DNA of 64,000 bases, from assembly GCF_004014875.1 (NCBI RefSeq), contig NZ_CP034929.1:2976001-3040000 (forward strand), in the 5' to 3' direction. The first letter of the stretch is position 1. Every line of letters starts with the position of its first letter. This document shows, one piece after another, positions 52,491-62,400 of the stretch. The notes under the pieces were generated by a model. It worked only from the letters and a program-made list of their open reading frames with translations, did not search any database and was not told the DNA's origin. The position numbers and the translations under genes were made by a program. The stretch is from Nocardioides yefusunii (GTDB taxonomy: Bacteria > Actinomycetota > Actinomycetes > Propionibacteriales > Nocardioidaceae).

Positions 52491-52570
52491 GATCGGTGCT
52501 GGTGGATGGGCGAGGGCGTTCCACGCGAGTTCACACACCTGCAACACCGTCCCTCCCCCACACCCCACCT

Positions 52571-52624
52571 CCGGGACGTCATAGGAATCGGGTCCTTGAG
52601 CCCTCGATCCTTATGACGTCCCGG
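52571..52624. repeat. GACGTCAT palindrome family, copy 4
   Basis: A 20-bp stem (CCGGGACGTCATAGGAATCG against CGATCCTTATGACGTCCCGG, one G-T/mismatch position) with a 14-nt loop. First of a tandem pair in a divergent promoter region. Confidence 0.85.
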
Positions 52625-52638
52625 AGATCACGGCGGCG

Positions 52639-52686
52639 GGACGTCATAGGAATCGCGGCTCTGGGCCCGCGATCCTGATGACGTCC
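52639..52686. repeat. GACGTCAT palindrome family, copy 5
   Basis: A 20-bp imperfect stem (GGACGTCATAGGAATCGCGG against CCGCGATCCTGATGACGTCC). Compensating changes are partly present, and the outer GGACGTCAT is unchanged. It starts about 66 bp after copy 4, the same spacing as copies 2 and 3. Confidence 0.85.
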
Positions 52687-52803
52687 GCCAGAGGTGCGAC
52701 CCAGAGGTGCGACGCAGGGGGTGAGCAGGGTCCGGTCGCCACATCGGGTGCCGCAGGTCACACTGTCCCCTGGAGGGACACCCCGGACGAGCGGAGCGCA
52801 CGC

Positions 52804-54516
52804 GTGATCGGCACCAGCAGCAGCGACAAGCACTACGACACCGTCGTGGTGGGCTCGGGCCTGGGAGGCCTGTCCACCGCCGCGTTCCTGGCCACCAACG
52901 GCCAGAAGGTGCTCGTGCTGGAGCAGAACCAGGTGGTCGGCGGCTGCTCGCAGGTGTTCCGTCGCAAGGGCAACAAGTTCGAGTTCGACGTCGGCGTCCA
53001 CTACATCGGCGAGTGCGAACCGGGCGGCAAGGTCCGCACCCTGATGGGCGCCCTCGGCATCGACGACCGCATCGAGTGGTGCCGCCTCGACCCCGACGGC
53101 TTCTCCGTCATCACCACCCCCGAGGTGAGCTTCCGGGTCCCCGCCGGCTGGGACGCGTATGCCCGACGCCTGGAGGAGACCTTCCCCGACGAGGCCGCCA
53201 ACGTCCGGGCCGTCGTCTCGACGTTGCGCCAGGTCGCGACCGAGATGAAGCGCGACACCCCGCGTGGCCCCCTCGGCGGCGTCCGCAAGAACCTTTCCTC
53301 GCCGTCACTGCTGCGCTGGGGCCTGCGCCCACTGGCGACGCTCTTCGACAAGTACCAGCTCTCGCAGGTGGCGCGCACGGTGATCGCGGGCGAGTGCGGC
53401 GACTACTCCGCGCCCCCGTCGAAGGCGACCGTCGGCGTGCACGCCGGGTTCCTCGACCACTACCTGATCTCGGGCGCCTGGTACCCGCACGGCGGCGGGC
53501 AGGTGATCCCGGCCCGCCTGGTCGAGGTGATCCAGGCTCACGGCGGCGAGGTCCGCACCAAGACGCTGGTGGACCGGATCATGATCGAGAAGGGCCGCGC
53601 CGTGGGCGTCACCCTGCTCGACGGCACCGAGATCCGCGCCGAGGCGGTGGTCTCCAACGCCGACCCGCAGCGCACCTACCTGGGCCTGGTGGGTCGCGAG
53701 CACCTGCCGAAGCCGCTGCTGCGCAAGGCCGAGAACTGGACGCCCGCGCTGCCGCTGGTGACGGTCTACCTCGCGCTCGACGTCGACGTCCGGGACCTGC
53801 TGTCCAACGCGACGCAGTGGATCTACCCGCACTCCGACCTCGAGGCGTTCTACACCGAGGCCTACGAGGGCCGGATCGGTGAGCAGGTGCCGGTCTTCAT
53901 GACCTCGGGCACCCTCAAGGACCCCACCTCGACCCACACCGCGCCGGCCGGTTTCTCGACGCTGGAACTGGTGACGATCGCGCCGCCGCAGTACTACGCG
54001 TGGTCCCTGCGCGCCGGTGGCCCGCACGCGGGTGAGAAGTACTCCCGCCATCCCGAGTACCTGGAGCTGAAGGAACGCATCACCCAGGCCGTCATCGACA
54101 CCGCCTGCCTGGTGGTGCCGGACCTGCGCGAGCACCTGGTGCACGTGGAGGCCTCCACCCCGATCACCCAGGAACGTTTCACCCTGGCCACCCACGGCAC
54201 GGTCTACGGCCTGGAGATGACGTGGGACCAGATCGGTCCGTTCCGTCCCGACGTCACCTCGCCGGTCCCCGGACTGTTCCTGGCCGGCGCCGGCACCAAG
54301 CACATGCACGGGATCGTCTCCACCCTCAACGGTGGCGCCGGTACGGCAGGCGCGGTGCTGGGCCGCGACCTGTTCGCCGAGATGGCTGACGGGCGGCGGT
54401 ACGGGCGGCCCGAGGTCCTGCCCGTCGACGGCCCCGATTGGGATCCGCTGGTGGTCTCCAAGCCGGGATCGGTGGTGCGTCGGGACACGCGTCCCGACCG
54501 TCACCCGGTGAGGTGA
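52804..54516 (+). CDS. FAD-dependent CrtI/RetSat-like oxidoreductase
   Basis: 570 residues. N-terminal dinucleotide motif VVVGSGLGGLSTAAFLA (G17-x-G19-x2-G22) with VLVLEQNQVVGGC after strand 2. The C-terminal FAD-contact segment PGLFLAGAGTKHMHGIVSTLNGGAGTAG (in two blocks) is of the phytoene desaturase / retinol saturase group. The substrate is probably a polyprenoid or long-chain lipid; no carotenoid genes are nearby. The GTG fits the domain start; an ATG 126 bases up is in frame but lacks conservation and lies inside the palindrome region. Confidence 0.88.
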   Translation: MIGTSSSDKHYDTVVVGSGLGGLSTAAFLATNGQKVLVLEQNQVVGGCSQVFRRKGNKFEFDVGVHYIGECEPGGKVRTLMGALGIDDRIEWCRLDPDGFSVITTPEVSFRVPAGWDAYARRLEETFPDEAANVRAVVSTLRQVATEMKRDTPRGPLGGVRKNLSSPSLLRWGLRPLATLFDKYQLSQVARTVIAGECGDYSAPPSKATVGVHAGFLDHYLISGAWYPHGGGQVIPARLVEVIQAHGGEVRTKTLVDRIMIEKGRAVGVTLLDGTEIRAEAVVSNADPQRTYLGLVGREHLPKPLLRKAENWTPALPLVTVYLALDVDVRDLLSNATQWIYPHSDLEAFYTEAYEGRIGEQVPVFMTSGTLKDPTSTHTAPAGFSTLELVTIAPPQYYAWSLRAGGPHAGEKYSRHPEYLELKERITQAVIDTACLVVPDLREHLVHVEASTPITQERFTLATHGTVYGLEMTWDQIGPFRPDVTSPVPGLFLAGAGTKHMHGIVSTLNGGAGTAGAVLGRDLFAEMADGRRYGRPEVLPVDGPDWDPLVVSKPGSVVRRDTRPDRHPVR

Positions 54517-54622
54517 AACGGCCACGCCGGTCTGCGCCTGCGACCTAGAGTTCTGCCTGCGGGTCCGGCTGTACGGGGCCCCGCCCAGGTGCAGCTCAAC
54601 GACGAGGCAGGACCACCCCCAC

Positions 54623-55717
54623 ATGCGCGCGACGGCTCTGGTGATGACCACCGGGGGGACGGGTCCGTACCTGTGCCCGGCGGCCGACGACGAACTCGGC
54701 CATCTGCTGCGCGGGCCCTACGACTCGTTCGAGCTGATCGACGGTCTCCTCGCGCACGTCAACCCGCGCGCCTCGGCCTTGAAGTGGGCGATCAACATCG
54801 ACGCCCACGAGTTCATGTACGCCCTGCGGATGCGGCCGGTGCCGGTGCTGCACGGCCCGGTGGTGGTGACCGCGGTCGACGGCGGGGAGCGCTGCGACCT
54901 GACGCCGGGCACCGTCGACCTCGCCCGACGCACCTTGTCCCCGCAGGACCATGTCCTGCCCACGGCCGACGCCCCGCTCCCGCGCCTGCACGCCGCCGTG
55001 CAGGCCGACGACCACGAGTCGGTGCGTGAACTGCTGCGGGAGTTCCCCGACGGGCGGTTCGAGGTGCGCGAGGCCTACGGCTGGTTCCCGCACTCCTTCG
55101 GCCTCCCGAAGGGTCCGTTCGCCTCACCGACGGTGGAGGTGAGCGACCTCCCGGGGCTGGCCGAACTGGTGGAACAGGTCGACGAGCAGACGATCGTCAC
55201 CCGTCGAGTACACGGTGCCGACGACCTGGACGATCCGTGGCGGGCGCTGGTCAGCCGTCTCGGGGTCCATCTGGCCGACGCCACGCACCGGGCGGAGGAA
55301 GGCCGCACCGTCGTCTCCCTGACCTACCTCGACCCCGTCTCGGGCTGCCCCCGTGACACCGGACGTCCGACGTTGATCCTGGCCACCTACGACTCCGGCC
55401 TGGTGCAGTCCGAGCTGAGCAGCAACGACCAGGTGCTGCCGGAGCTGCGTCCCGGCCAGCTCGCGCAACGTCGTCTGGTCCGTCACGGCTGGCAGCTCGC
55501 CGACGCCGGCGAGGCCCACGTCCTGCTCGGTGACCTCAGTGGCCTGTCGCGGCACGTCGACCGTTCGGTCGAAGCGTTGCGCACCACGTTCGGCGTCGCG
55601 ACGCCGGAGCACCTGGCGATCACCCTGCACGTGGGGGGACGTTCGGTGCGCGCCTCCGACCGGCTCGCGCTACTGTCCTCGGCGCGTCCGGCACTGCTCG
55701 AACCCGTCCGCCGCTGA
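54623..55717 (+). CDS. Unrecognised protein, single ankyrin-like segment
   Basis: 364 residues, soluble, no signal peptide. Not recognised. Residues about 122-155 (LHAAVQADDHESVRELLREF) look like one ankyrin-type helix pair, which may be coincidence. The C-terminal part has a well-ordered alternation of strands and helices. It follows the oxidoreductase by 106 bases on the same strand. Codon use is like that of its neighbours, so it is very likely real. Confidence 0.65.
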   Translation: MRATALVMTTGGTGPYLCPAADDELGHLLRGPYDSFELIDGLLAHVNPRASALKWAINIDAHEFMYALRMRPVPVLHGPVVVTAVDGGERCDLTPGTVDLARRTLSPQDHVLPTADAPLPRLHAAVQADDHESVRELLREFPDGRFEVREAYGWFPHSFGLPKGPFASPTVEVSDLPGLAELVEQVDEQTIVTRRVHGADDLDDPWRALVSRLGVHLADATHRAEEGRTVVSLTYLDPVSGCPRDTGRPTLILATYDSGLVQSELSSNDQVLPELRPGQLAQRRLVRHGWQLADAGEAHVLLGDLSGLSRHVDRSVEALRTTFGVATPEHLAITLHVGGRSVRASDRLALLSSARPALLEPVRR

Positions 55718-55859
55718 CGGATTGTGAGCGACACACGTCCGTCTGGACAGGCCTTCAGGCGATGCCACCCCCAAGCGGGGTGTGATCCGAGTCCCGTTGT
55801 TGCACGAATGTTTCCAAAACCGCCTCGCGGAAGTGACGGGGCGACCCTTTGCGGTCAAA

Positions 55860-56708
55860 ATGAATCGGGTGACCACGACGCAGGGACCGTCGCAGCGCGA
55901 AGAAGCGCATGCGCTCATCTGTCGACTCCTCCCCGAACGCCTCCAGCGACTGCACCGCGCCAGCGGACTGCCGGTCGTCTTCGGTGGCGCCATCCGCTGG
56001 GACGGCACCGGCGCACGCCTGGTGATCAGCCGTCTCGTCGGAGCCCAGGGTGACGGACTCGACGGGCTCGTCATCGAGCCCGGACGTGGCCTCGGTGGCC
56101 GCGTCATCAAGGAGGGCACGGAGGCGCGCGTCGACCTCTACGCCGACAACGACGAGATCACCCACGACTTCGACTCCGTGATCGTCGACCAGGAACGACT
56201 GACGTCCTTGGTCGCCGTCCCGGTGATGGTCCAGGGCCTCGTCCAGGGCGTCCTCTACGGCGGTAACCGCGACAACGAGCCCGTCAGCATGCGTGCGATC
56301 CGCTCCGCGCACACCGTGGCACGTGGCTTGCAGCGCGACGTCGAGAAGTCGCTGCGCGGCGAACCCGCACCCGCCGGACCCAACCCGCGTGCCGCACTGG
56401 CCGACCTCGCGCGCCTGATCGCCGAGACCCCGGACCCCGCGATGCGGATGCGCCTCAACCGGATCCACGCCGACCTCGGCGGCTCGCTGCCGCCGCAGCG
56501 TCCCGACTTCGCCGAGCTCACCCCGCGTGAGATCGACGTCCTGCGGATCGTCGGTTTCGGTGCCACCAACGTCGAGGTCGCGGCCGAGCTCGGGCTCAGC
56601 CCCGAGACGGTCAAGGCCTACCTGCGTTCGACGATGCGCAAGCTCGGTGCCTCCAACCGCACCATCGCAGCCCGCACCGCCGTCCAGTGGGGCCTGCTCG
56701 ACAAGTGA
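55860..56708 (+). CDS. GAF-domain LuxR-type transcription regulator
   Basis: 282 residues. The N-terminal about 45-170 resembles a GAF sensor (GGAIRWDGTGARLVISRLVG, VVAVPVMVQGLVQGVLYGG). A linker leads to a C-terminal LuxR helix-turn-helix (LTPREIDVLRIVGFGATNVEVAAELGLSPETVKAYLRS, in blocks). The start is uncertain: an ATG with a weak leader is used, and the frame reaches back to a GTG at 55782. A strong terminator follows, so it does not read into the guanidine exporter. Ligand unknown. Confidence 0.88.
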   Translation: MNRVTTTQGPSQREEAHALICRLLPERLQRLHRASGLPVVFGGAIRWDGTGARLVISRLVGAQGDGLDGLVIEPGRGLGGRVIKEGTEARVDLYADNDEITHDFDSVIVDQERLTSLVAVPVMVQGLVQGVLYGGNRDNEPVSMRAIRSAHTVARGLQRDVEKSLRGEPAPAGPNPRAALADLARLIAETPDPAMRMRLNRIHADLGGSLPPQRPDFAELTPREIDVLRIVGFGATNVEVAAELGLSPETVKAYLRSTMRKLGASNRTIAARTAVQWGLLDK

Positions 56709-56720
56709 CCTGACGCAGGA

Positions 56721-56755
56721 GGCCGCACCGGGATGACCCGGTGCGGCCTTTTTGC
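56721..56755 (+). terminator. Rho-independent terminator after the LuxR regulator
   Basis: A perfect 13-bp stem (AGGCCGCACCGGG and complement) with an ATGA loop, followed directly by a TTTTT run: the most classical terminator of the window. Confidence 0.92.
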
Positions 56756-56786
56756 TACCGTCGACAGCGGTGCCGCCACCGGCGCC

Positions 56787-56828
56787 CCGGACGAGGCGAG
56801 CCGTACCCGGACAGCGACAAGACGGCCA
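56787..56828 (+). promoter_or_regulatory. Guanidine-III riboswitch
   Basis: The sequence CCGGACGAGG-CGAGCCGTACCCGG-ACAGCGACAAGACGGC follows the guanidine-III (mini-ykkC-III) consensus that I know from actinobacteria such as Thermobifida: P1 CCGG/CCGG, the GACGAGG and GCCGTAC blocks, and ACAAGACGGC forming the pseudoknot. It ends 18 bases before the SMR exporter ATG, next to its GAGGTG ribosome-binding site, so guanidine should switch translation on. Confidence 0.93.
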
Positions 56829-56846
56829 CCGAAGAGGTGAAGCGTC

Positions 56847-57161
56847 ATGGCTTGGATCGTTCTCGTGATCTCCGGAGTCCTGGAAGCCGTGTGGGCCACG
56901 GCCCTGGGCCGCTCCGAAGGGTTCAGCAAACTCGGCCCGAGCGTCGTCTTCGGCGTCGCGATCCTGGCCTCGATGGCCGGACTGGCCTACGCGATGCGCA
57001 CCCTGCCCATCGGGACGGCGTACGCAGTGTGGGTGGGGATCGGTGCGTCTCTGACGGTGACCTGGGCGATGGCCACCGGCGACGAGACCGTGAGTCTGCT
57101 CAAGATCGCCCTGATCGTGGGTCTGATCGGCTGCGTCATCGGCCTCAAGCTGGCTCACTGA
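56847..57161 (+). CDS. gdx: Guanidinium exporter, SMR family (SugE/Gdx)
   Basis: 104 residues, four transmembrane helices, small multidrug resistance fold working as an antiparallel dimer. The essential Glu13 lies in helix 1 (ISGVLEAVWATALG), in the G-x-x-E-x-x-W pattern typical of the Gdx subtype rather than of the polyaromatic EmrE type. The guanidine-III riboswitch just upstream fixes the physiological substrate as guanidinium. Confidence 0.95.
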   Translation: MAWIVLVISGVLEAVWATALGRSEGFSKLGPSVVFGVAILASMAGLAYAMRTLPIGTAYAVWVGIGASLTVTWAMATGDETVSLLKIALIVGLIGCVIGLKLAH

Positions 57162-57246
57162 AGACGTTTCGGGTGTCGCGAACAGGACACGAGCAATCCC
57201 TGCATTCCGTCCACGAATGACGGCGAACGGTGACAAAATCGCTCGT

Positions 57247-57726
57247 GTGACGAAATCCGAGACCTCCCGCCGTCAACTGTTGCGTGCAGCAGCCTGGACC
57301 ATGCCCGCCGTGACCGTGGCCGCGACGGCCCCCGCGTTCGCGACCTCCACCGTTCCTTCGGCCGGGCAGGCGAAGGTTGCCTTCACCCCCTCGAGCACCG
57401 ACCCGCACGAGGCCGGCGAGATCACCGTCACCAACCCCAGCGCCGAGGACCTCACCGTCACGCTCAACTTCAGCCCGGTGCCGGACGAGGACACCCCGTC
57501 CTCGCTGATGTCCTACTCGGGCTTCGAAGGGTTCACCCAGGTCTCCACCAGCACCGAGTTCCTGCTGCGTGGCACCATCCGTGCAGGCCAGAGCACCAAC
57601 GGCTGGTGCTGGTGGCGTGAGGAGGCGGGGCGTCAGGCCGTCACCACCGTGACCGCGACCATCGAGGGCAGCGATGGCACGGCGACCCCGGCGCCACTGA
57701 AGATCACCATCGGCGAACCCGCCTGA
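57247..57726 (+). CDS. Small Tat-secreted protein, unknown function
   Basis: 159 residues. Twin-arginine signal (SRRQLLRAAAWTMP) ending near APAFA. The mature part is all-beta, Ser/Thr-rich, like an immunoglobulin- or CARDB-type surface domain (TVTNPSAEDLTVTLNFS). It has one Cys and Trp cluster, GWCWWREE. GTG start with CAAAAT nearby; an ATG 30 bases up is possible but lengthens the Tat n-region without reason. No family recognised. Confidence 0.75.
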   Translation: MTKSETSRRQLLRAAAWTMPAVTVAATAPAFATSTVPSAGQAKVAFTPSSTDPHEAGEITVTNPSAEDLTVTLNFSPVPDEDTPSSLMSYSGFEGFTQVSTSTEFLLRGTIRAGQSTNGWCWWREEAGRQAVTTVTATIEGSDGTATPAPLKITIGEPA

Positions 57727-57755
57727 GACTGCTCCAGCAGCAGTGACCTGAGGCG

Positions 57756-58217
57756 TCAGAACCCTTCGAGGCCCTCGAGCGAGTCGGGGACCTGGAAGTC
57801 GGCGAGCGCCTTCTCGATGTCGTCCTCGGACTCGGCCTTGAGCAGACCGTCGGGGTCGCGGCGGACCGGGAGCTTGTCGAGGGCGACCTCGACGAGCGCA
57901 ACCGTCATCGCGACCGCAGCCTTGCGGCGCAGCTTGCCGCCGGCGTCACCGATGACCTGCTCGACGGTCGCGGTGACCTGCTCACGCGTGAAGGTGGCCT
58001 TGGTGTTGGCGGCGACCTCGACGTCGGGCAGCGCGATCAGGACCGGCAGCAGCTGGCTGCCCAGGCCCTCGAGCAGCTGGTAGCGCTCGAACTTGTCCAT
58101 CGTGCTCCACAGGACCTCGACGTCGACCTTGCCCTTGCGCACGTCCTTGCGAGACGAGAGGACCGACTTGGCGGCGCCGTGCAGGGCCTGGGTGAGTTCG
58201 TGCTCGGTGAAACGCAT
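57756..58217 (-). CDS. Conserved hypothetical helical protein
   Basis: 153 residues starting MRFTEHELTQALHGAAKSVLSS. All helical, mixed charged, with a C-terminal acidic region (ESEDDIEKALADF). I take the first ATG with conserved-looking sequence; upstream codons in this frame are just Pro/Arg-rich read-through. Convergent with the Tat-secreted protein gene (29 bases). It resembles small uncharacterised actinobacterial proteins; function unknown. Confidence 0.65.
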   Translation of the reverse strand: MRFTEHELTQALHGAAKSVLSSRKDVRKGKVDVEVLWSTMDKFERYQLLEGLGSQLLPVLIALPDVEVAANTKATFTREQVTATVEQVIGDAGGKLRRKAAVAMTVALVEVALDKLPVRRDPDGLLKAESEDDIEKALADFQVPDSLEGLEGF

Positions 58218-58404
58218 GGGTCCATTGTCACCCATCCTCGACGTCCTCGCCTGCTGTGCGTCGGCGATGTGCGTCGGGGATGTAAAACCCCGGTTCGTCT
58301 GTGTGAACTCCGTGTGAGATCCCTTCCGCCGGGGCCATGGGGGACGGAAGGTGGGATCGCGACTTCCCTGCCCGTCTCCAGGACCCCCATGACGGAGGCA
58401 CACC

Positions 58405-59376
58405 ATGACGACGACCGCCGACCCCGTTCATCCGCCCACCACCTCCGGCCCCTCCCCTGACGCTGCGCCTGACCCTGGGCCTGACGCTGGGCCTGACGCT
58501 GGGCCTGACGCTGGGCCTGACGCTGGAGGGCCACGCGCCACTCTGGTGCGCACCTTCACCGTGGGCCGCGCCGGACAGTTCCGCGGCGACGACGGCACCG
58601 GCGGACGTCTGGCACCAGCCCTGCACTACGCCTCCCGGATGGCAGCCCAGCTCGACCGCGTCCTGGGCACGGGACCGCTGCAGCGCGTCGTCGTCGACGG
58701 GCCGCGTGCGATCACCGCGGCCGTGGAGTGGAGCGCCAGCCACGAGCTGCTGCTGCACGCCTCGCTGAGCGCGGGCACCACGACTCCGTTCCTGCTGCCG
58801 CGCGACGACGAGGGCCCCCGCGCCCGGCACGCCTCGGAGGCGATCTGGGTCCGGGCCCGGCACGGCGCCGAGTCGATGGCCCGGATCGACGAGGTGCTGC
58901 GCGCGGTGCACGCCCACGCCGGTGCCGACTGGACGGTCCTGCTCGACGAGAACCTCACCGCGCTGCGCCTCTTCGGCACCCCCAGCGCCTCGACGCTGGC
59001 GATCGTCGCCAGCCGCTGCCACGGCGTGCTGCGCGGCCTGGGGCTGCCCGAGGTCCACAGCCTCACCCTCACCTACGCCAGCGGGTCGCTGGTGCTGCTG
59101 CCCTCCGACGACGTCATGACGTTGCTCTCCAGCCCGCACACCGACCCCGGCGCGCTCGTCGACGTCGTCGCGCGGGCGCACGCAGCCCTCGCCGACCCCG
59201 CCGCGGCCACCGCAGCAGCCCTGGACGCCACGCTGGGGCCAGCCGTGCGTGAGCCGGTCTACACGCCGCGACCTCGACCGGCGGAAGCCGCCGCGGCGGA
59301 ACCGGTCGTCGATCAGACGGACGCATCGATGCCGGAGACGCGGAAGACCCGGTGGCGCTGGGGGCGTCGGGCCTGA
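58405..59376 (+). CDS. Unrecognised protein with 12-bp tandem repeats near the start
   Basis: 323 residues. The N-terminus holds a disordered run of PDAG units. Residues about 80-260 form alternating helices and strands; LTLTYASGSLVLLPSDDVMTLLSS recalls the Roadblock/LC7 fold, but this is a weak guess. The C-terminus is Pro/Ala-rich with a basic RKTRWRWGRRA tail that could bind nucleic acid or membrane. Good ribosome-binding site GGAGG before the ATG. Preceded by a 190-base gap with an imperfect hairpin GATCCC-TTCCG/CGGAA-GGGATC. Confidence 0.65.
   Translation: MTTTADPVHPPTTSGPSPDAAPDPGPDAGPDAGPDAGPDAGGPRATLVRTFTVGRAGQFRGDDGTGGRLAPALHYASRMAAQLDRVLGTGPLQRVVVDGPRAITAAVEWSASHELLLHASLSAGTTTPFLLPRDDEGPRARHASEAIWVRARHGAESMARIDEVLRAVHAHAGADWTVLLDENLTALRLFGTPSASTLAIVASRCHGVLRGLGLPEVHSLTLTYASGSLVLLPSDDVMTLLSSPHTDPGALVDVVARAHAALADPAAATAAALDATLGPAVREPVYTPRPRPAEAAAAEPVVDQTDASMPETRKTRWRWGRRA
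58457..58528 (+). repeat. Six-copy 12-bp tandem repeat in coding sequence
   Basis: The unit CTGACGCTGGGC is repeated six times (two with changes), encoding PDAG-type tetrapeptides. In-frame units could change in number by strand slippage without breaking the gene. Confidence 0.9.
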
Positions 59377-59420
59377 GCCCGCTCCCCCGCACCACCGGGT
59401 CTACGTCAGTCGTTCTCCGC

Positions 59421-62400
59421 TCACGCGGGGGTGACCACCAGCACCAGGTCGCCGCCCTGGACGGCACGGGTACCGGCCACGGCGATCCGCTCCACGACAC
59501 CGGAGACGGCGGCGGTGATGGAGGCCTCCATCTTCATGGCCTCGATGACGGCGACGGTCTGACCGACCTCGACGGTGTCACCGACGGCGACCTTGACCGC
59601 GACGGTGCCGTCGAACGGGGCCGCGACGTGGCCGGGCACCGAGGAGTCAGCCTTCTCGGCGGCAGCGACCTCGGCGACCACCGAACGGTCGCGGACCGAG
59701 ACCGGGCGCAGCTGGCCGTCGGAGGTCAGCAGGACGGTGCGGAAACCGCGCTCGTCGGGCTCACCTATGGCCTCGAGGCCGACATTGATCTCGACGCCCT
59801 CCCACAGCTTCACGACGGTCTCGTGACCGCGCTTGAGGCCGTAGAGGTAGGCCGGGGTCGGGACGACGGAGACGTCACCGAACTGCTCGCGCGACTCGTG
59901 GAACTCACGCGTCGGGGCCGGGAACAGCAGGCGGTTGAGCATGTCGCGGCGCACGGCGGCGTCGTCGTTGACGAGTGCTGCCTCCTGCTCACCGGTGAGG
60001 ACCTCGACGGGCTTCTTCCAGGTGCGACCGGCCAGCGCCTTGGTGCGGAACGGCTCGGCCCAGCCACCGGGCGGGTCGCCCAGTTCGCCCGACAGGAAGC
60101 CGACCACGGAGTCGGGCAGGTCGTAGTTGCCGGGGTTCTCGGCGAAGTCGGCGACGTCGGCACCGACGGCGACGAGGTGCAGGGCGAGGTCGCCGATCAC
60201 CTTCGACGACGGGGTCACCTTGGGGACGTTGCCGAGGATGTCGTTGGCCGCGGCGTACATCTCCTCGACGGCCTCGAACTTCTCGCCCAGACCCAGCGCG
60301 ATCGCCTGCTGACGCAGGTTGCTCAGCTGGCCGCCGGGGATCTCGTGACGGTAGACGCGACCGGTCGGCGCGGGCAGACCCGACTCGAACGGCGCGTAGA
60401 CACGGCGAACCGCCTCCCAGTAGGGCTCGAGGGCGTTGACGGCCGCCAGGTCGAGGCCGGTCTCGCGCTCAGTGTGGTCGGTCGCCGCGACCAGCGCGGA
60501 GAGCGAGGGCTGGCTGGTGGTGCCGGCCATCGCGGCGCAGGCGGCGTCGACGGCGTCGACCCCGGCGTCGATGGCGGCGGTGAGGGTGGCCAGCTGGCCG
60601 CCGGTGGTGTCGTGGGTGTGCAGGTGCACCGGCAGGTCGAAGCGCTCACGCAGCGCGGTCACGAGGACCTTCGCGGCGGGGGCACGGAGCAGACCGGCCA
60701 TGTCCTTGATCGCGAGGACGTGCGCGCCGGCGTCGACGATCTTCTCGGCGAGCTCGAGGTAGTAGTCGAGGGTGTAGATCTTCTCGGCCGGGTCGAGCAG
60801 GTCGCCGGTGTAGCAGAGCGCGACCTCGGCCAGCGCGGTCCCGGTCTCGCGGACCGCCTGGATGGCGGGACGCATCTGCTCGACGTCGTTGAGGGCGTCG
60901 AAGATGCGGAAGATGTCGATGCCGGTGGCAGCCGCCTCCTTGACGAACGCGGTGGTCACCTCCGTCGGGTACGGGGTGTAGCCGACGGTGTTGCGACCAC
61001 GCAGCAGCATCTGAAGGTTGATGTTGGGGACGGCCTTGCGGAGCTCGGCCAGACGCTCCCACGGGTCTTCGGCGAGGAAGCGCAGTGCGACGTCGTAGGT
61101 GGCGCCGCCCCAGGCCTCCAGGGAGAGGAGCTCGGGGGTGGTGCGGGCGACGTGACCGGCGACGTTGACCAGGTCGCGGGTGCGCACGCGGGTGGCGAGC
61201 AGCGACTGGTGGGCGTCACGGAAGGTGGTGTCGGTGACGGCGACAGCCTTCTGGGCGCGCAGCGCGGCGGCGAAGCCCTCGGGGCCGAGCTCGAGGAGCT
61301 GCTGGCGCGAACCGGCCGGGACCGACTCGCCCTTGGCCAGCGGCGGCAACGTCGGGAGCTTGGTGATCGGGTCGACGGTGATGGTCGGCTTGCCGTACGG
61401 CTTGTTGACGGTGACGTCGGCCAGGAAGACGAGCAGCTTGGAGCCCCAGTCGCCGGTGCGACGGGCCTGCAGGAGCTGCGGGTGGGTCTCGATGAACGAG
61501 GTGGTGACGCGACCCGCGGCGAAGTCGGGGTCGGCCAGAACGGCCTCGAGGAACGGGATGTTGGAGGCGACGCCGCGGATCCGGAACTCGGCGACGGCGC
61601 GCTGGGCCTTCTCGACGGCCTTCTCGAAGGTGCGGCCGCGGCAGGTGAGCTTGGCCAGCAGGGAGTCGAAGTGGGCCGAGACGTTGGCGCCGGTGTAGGT
61701 GGTTCCACCGTCGACGCGGACGCCGGGGCCACCCGGGGAGCGGTAGGTGGTGATCTTGCCGGTGTCGGGGCGGAAGCCGTTGGCCGGGTCCTCGGTGGTG
61801 ATGCGGCACTGGAGTGCGGCACCGCGCAACTGGATGGTCTCCTGGGAGAGGCCGAGGTCGGCCAGGGTGGCGCCGGCTGCGATCCGCATCTGGGACTGCA
61901 CGAGGTCGACGTCGGTGACCTCTTCGGTGACCGTGTGCTCCACCTGGATGCGGGGGTTCATCTCGATGAAGACGTAGTTGCCGGCAGGGTCGAGCAGGAA
62001 CTCGACGGTGCCGGCGTTCTTGTAGCCGATCTCCTTCGCGAACCGCACCGCGTCGGCGCACATCGCGTCGCGGATCGCGGGGTCGAGGTTGGGCGCGGGA
62101 GCGATCTCGACGACCTTCTGGTGACGACGCTGCACCGAGCAGTCGCGCTCGAAGAGGTGGACGACGCCGCCCTGGCCATCGGCCAGGATCTGGACCTCGA
62201 TGTGGCGCGGCTCGACGACGGCCTGCTCGATGAAGACGGTCGGGTCGCCGAAGGCGGCCTCGCCCTCACGCATGCAGACCTCGATCGCCTCGCGCAGCGC
62301 GGCGCGGTCGTCGACGCGACGCATGCCTCGGCCACCGCCACCGGCGACGGCCTTGACGAAGAGCGGGGTCGGGATGGCCTCGGCGGCGACGACGAGGGCG

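Larger units (their letters stand above)
52479..52803. other. Divergent intergenic region with two palindromes
   Basis: 325 bases between divergent genes, holding the HAD operon promoter at its left edge and two GACGTCAT palindromes. No gene recognised. The promoter of the FAD oxidoreductase should lie between 52690 and 52803. Confidence 0.6.
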
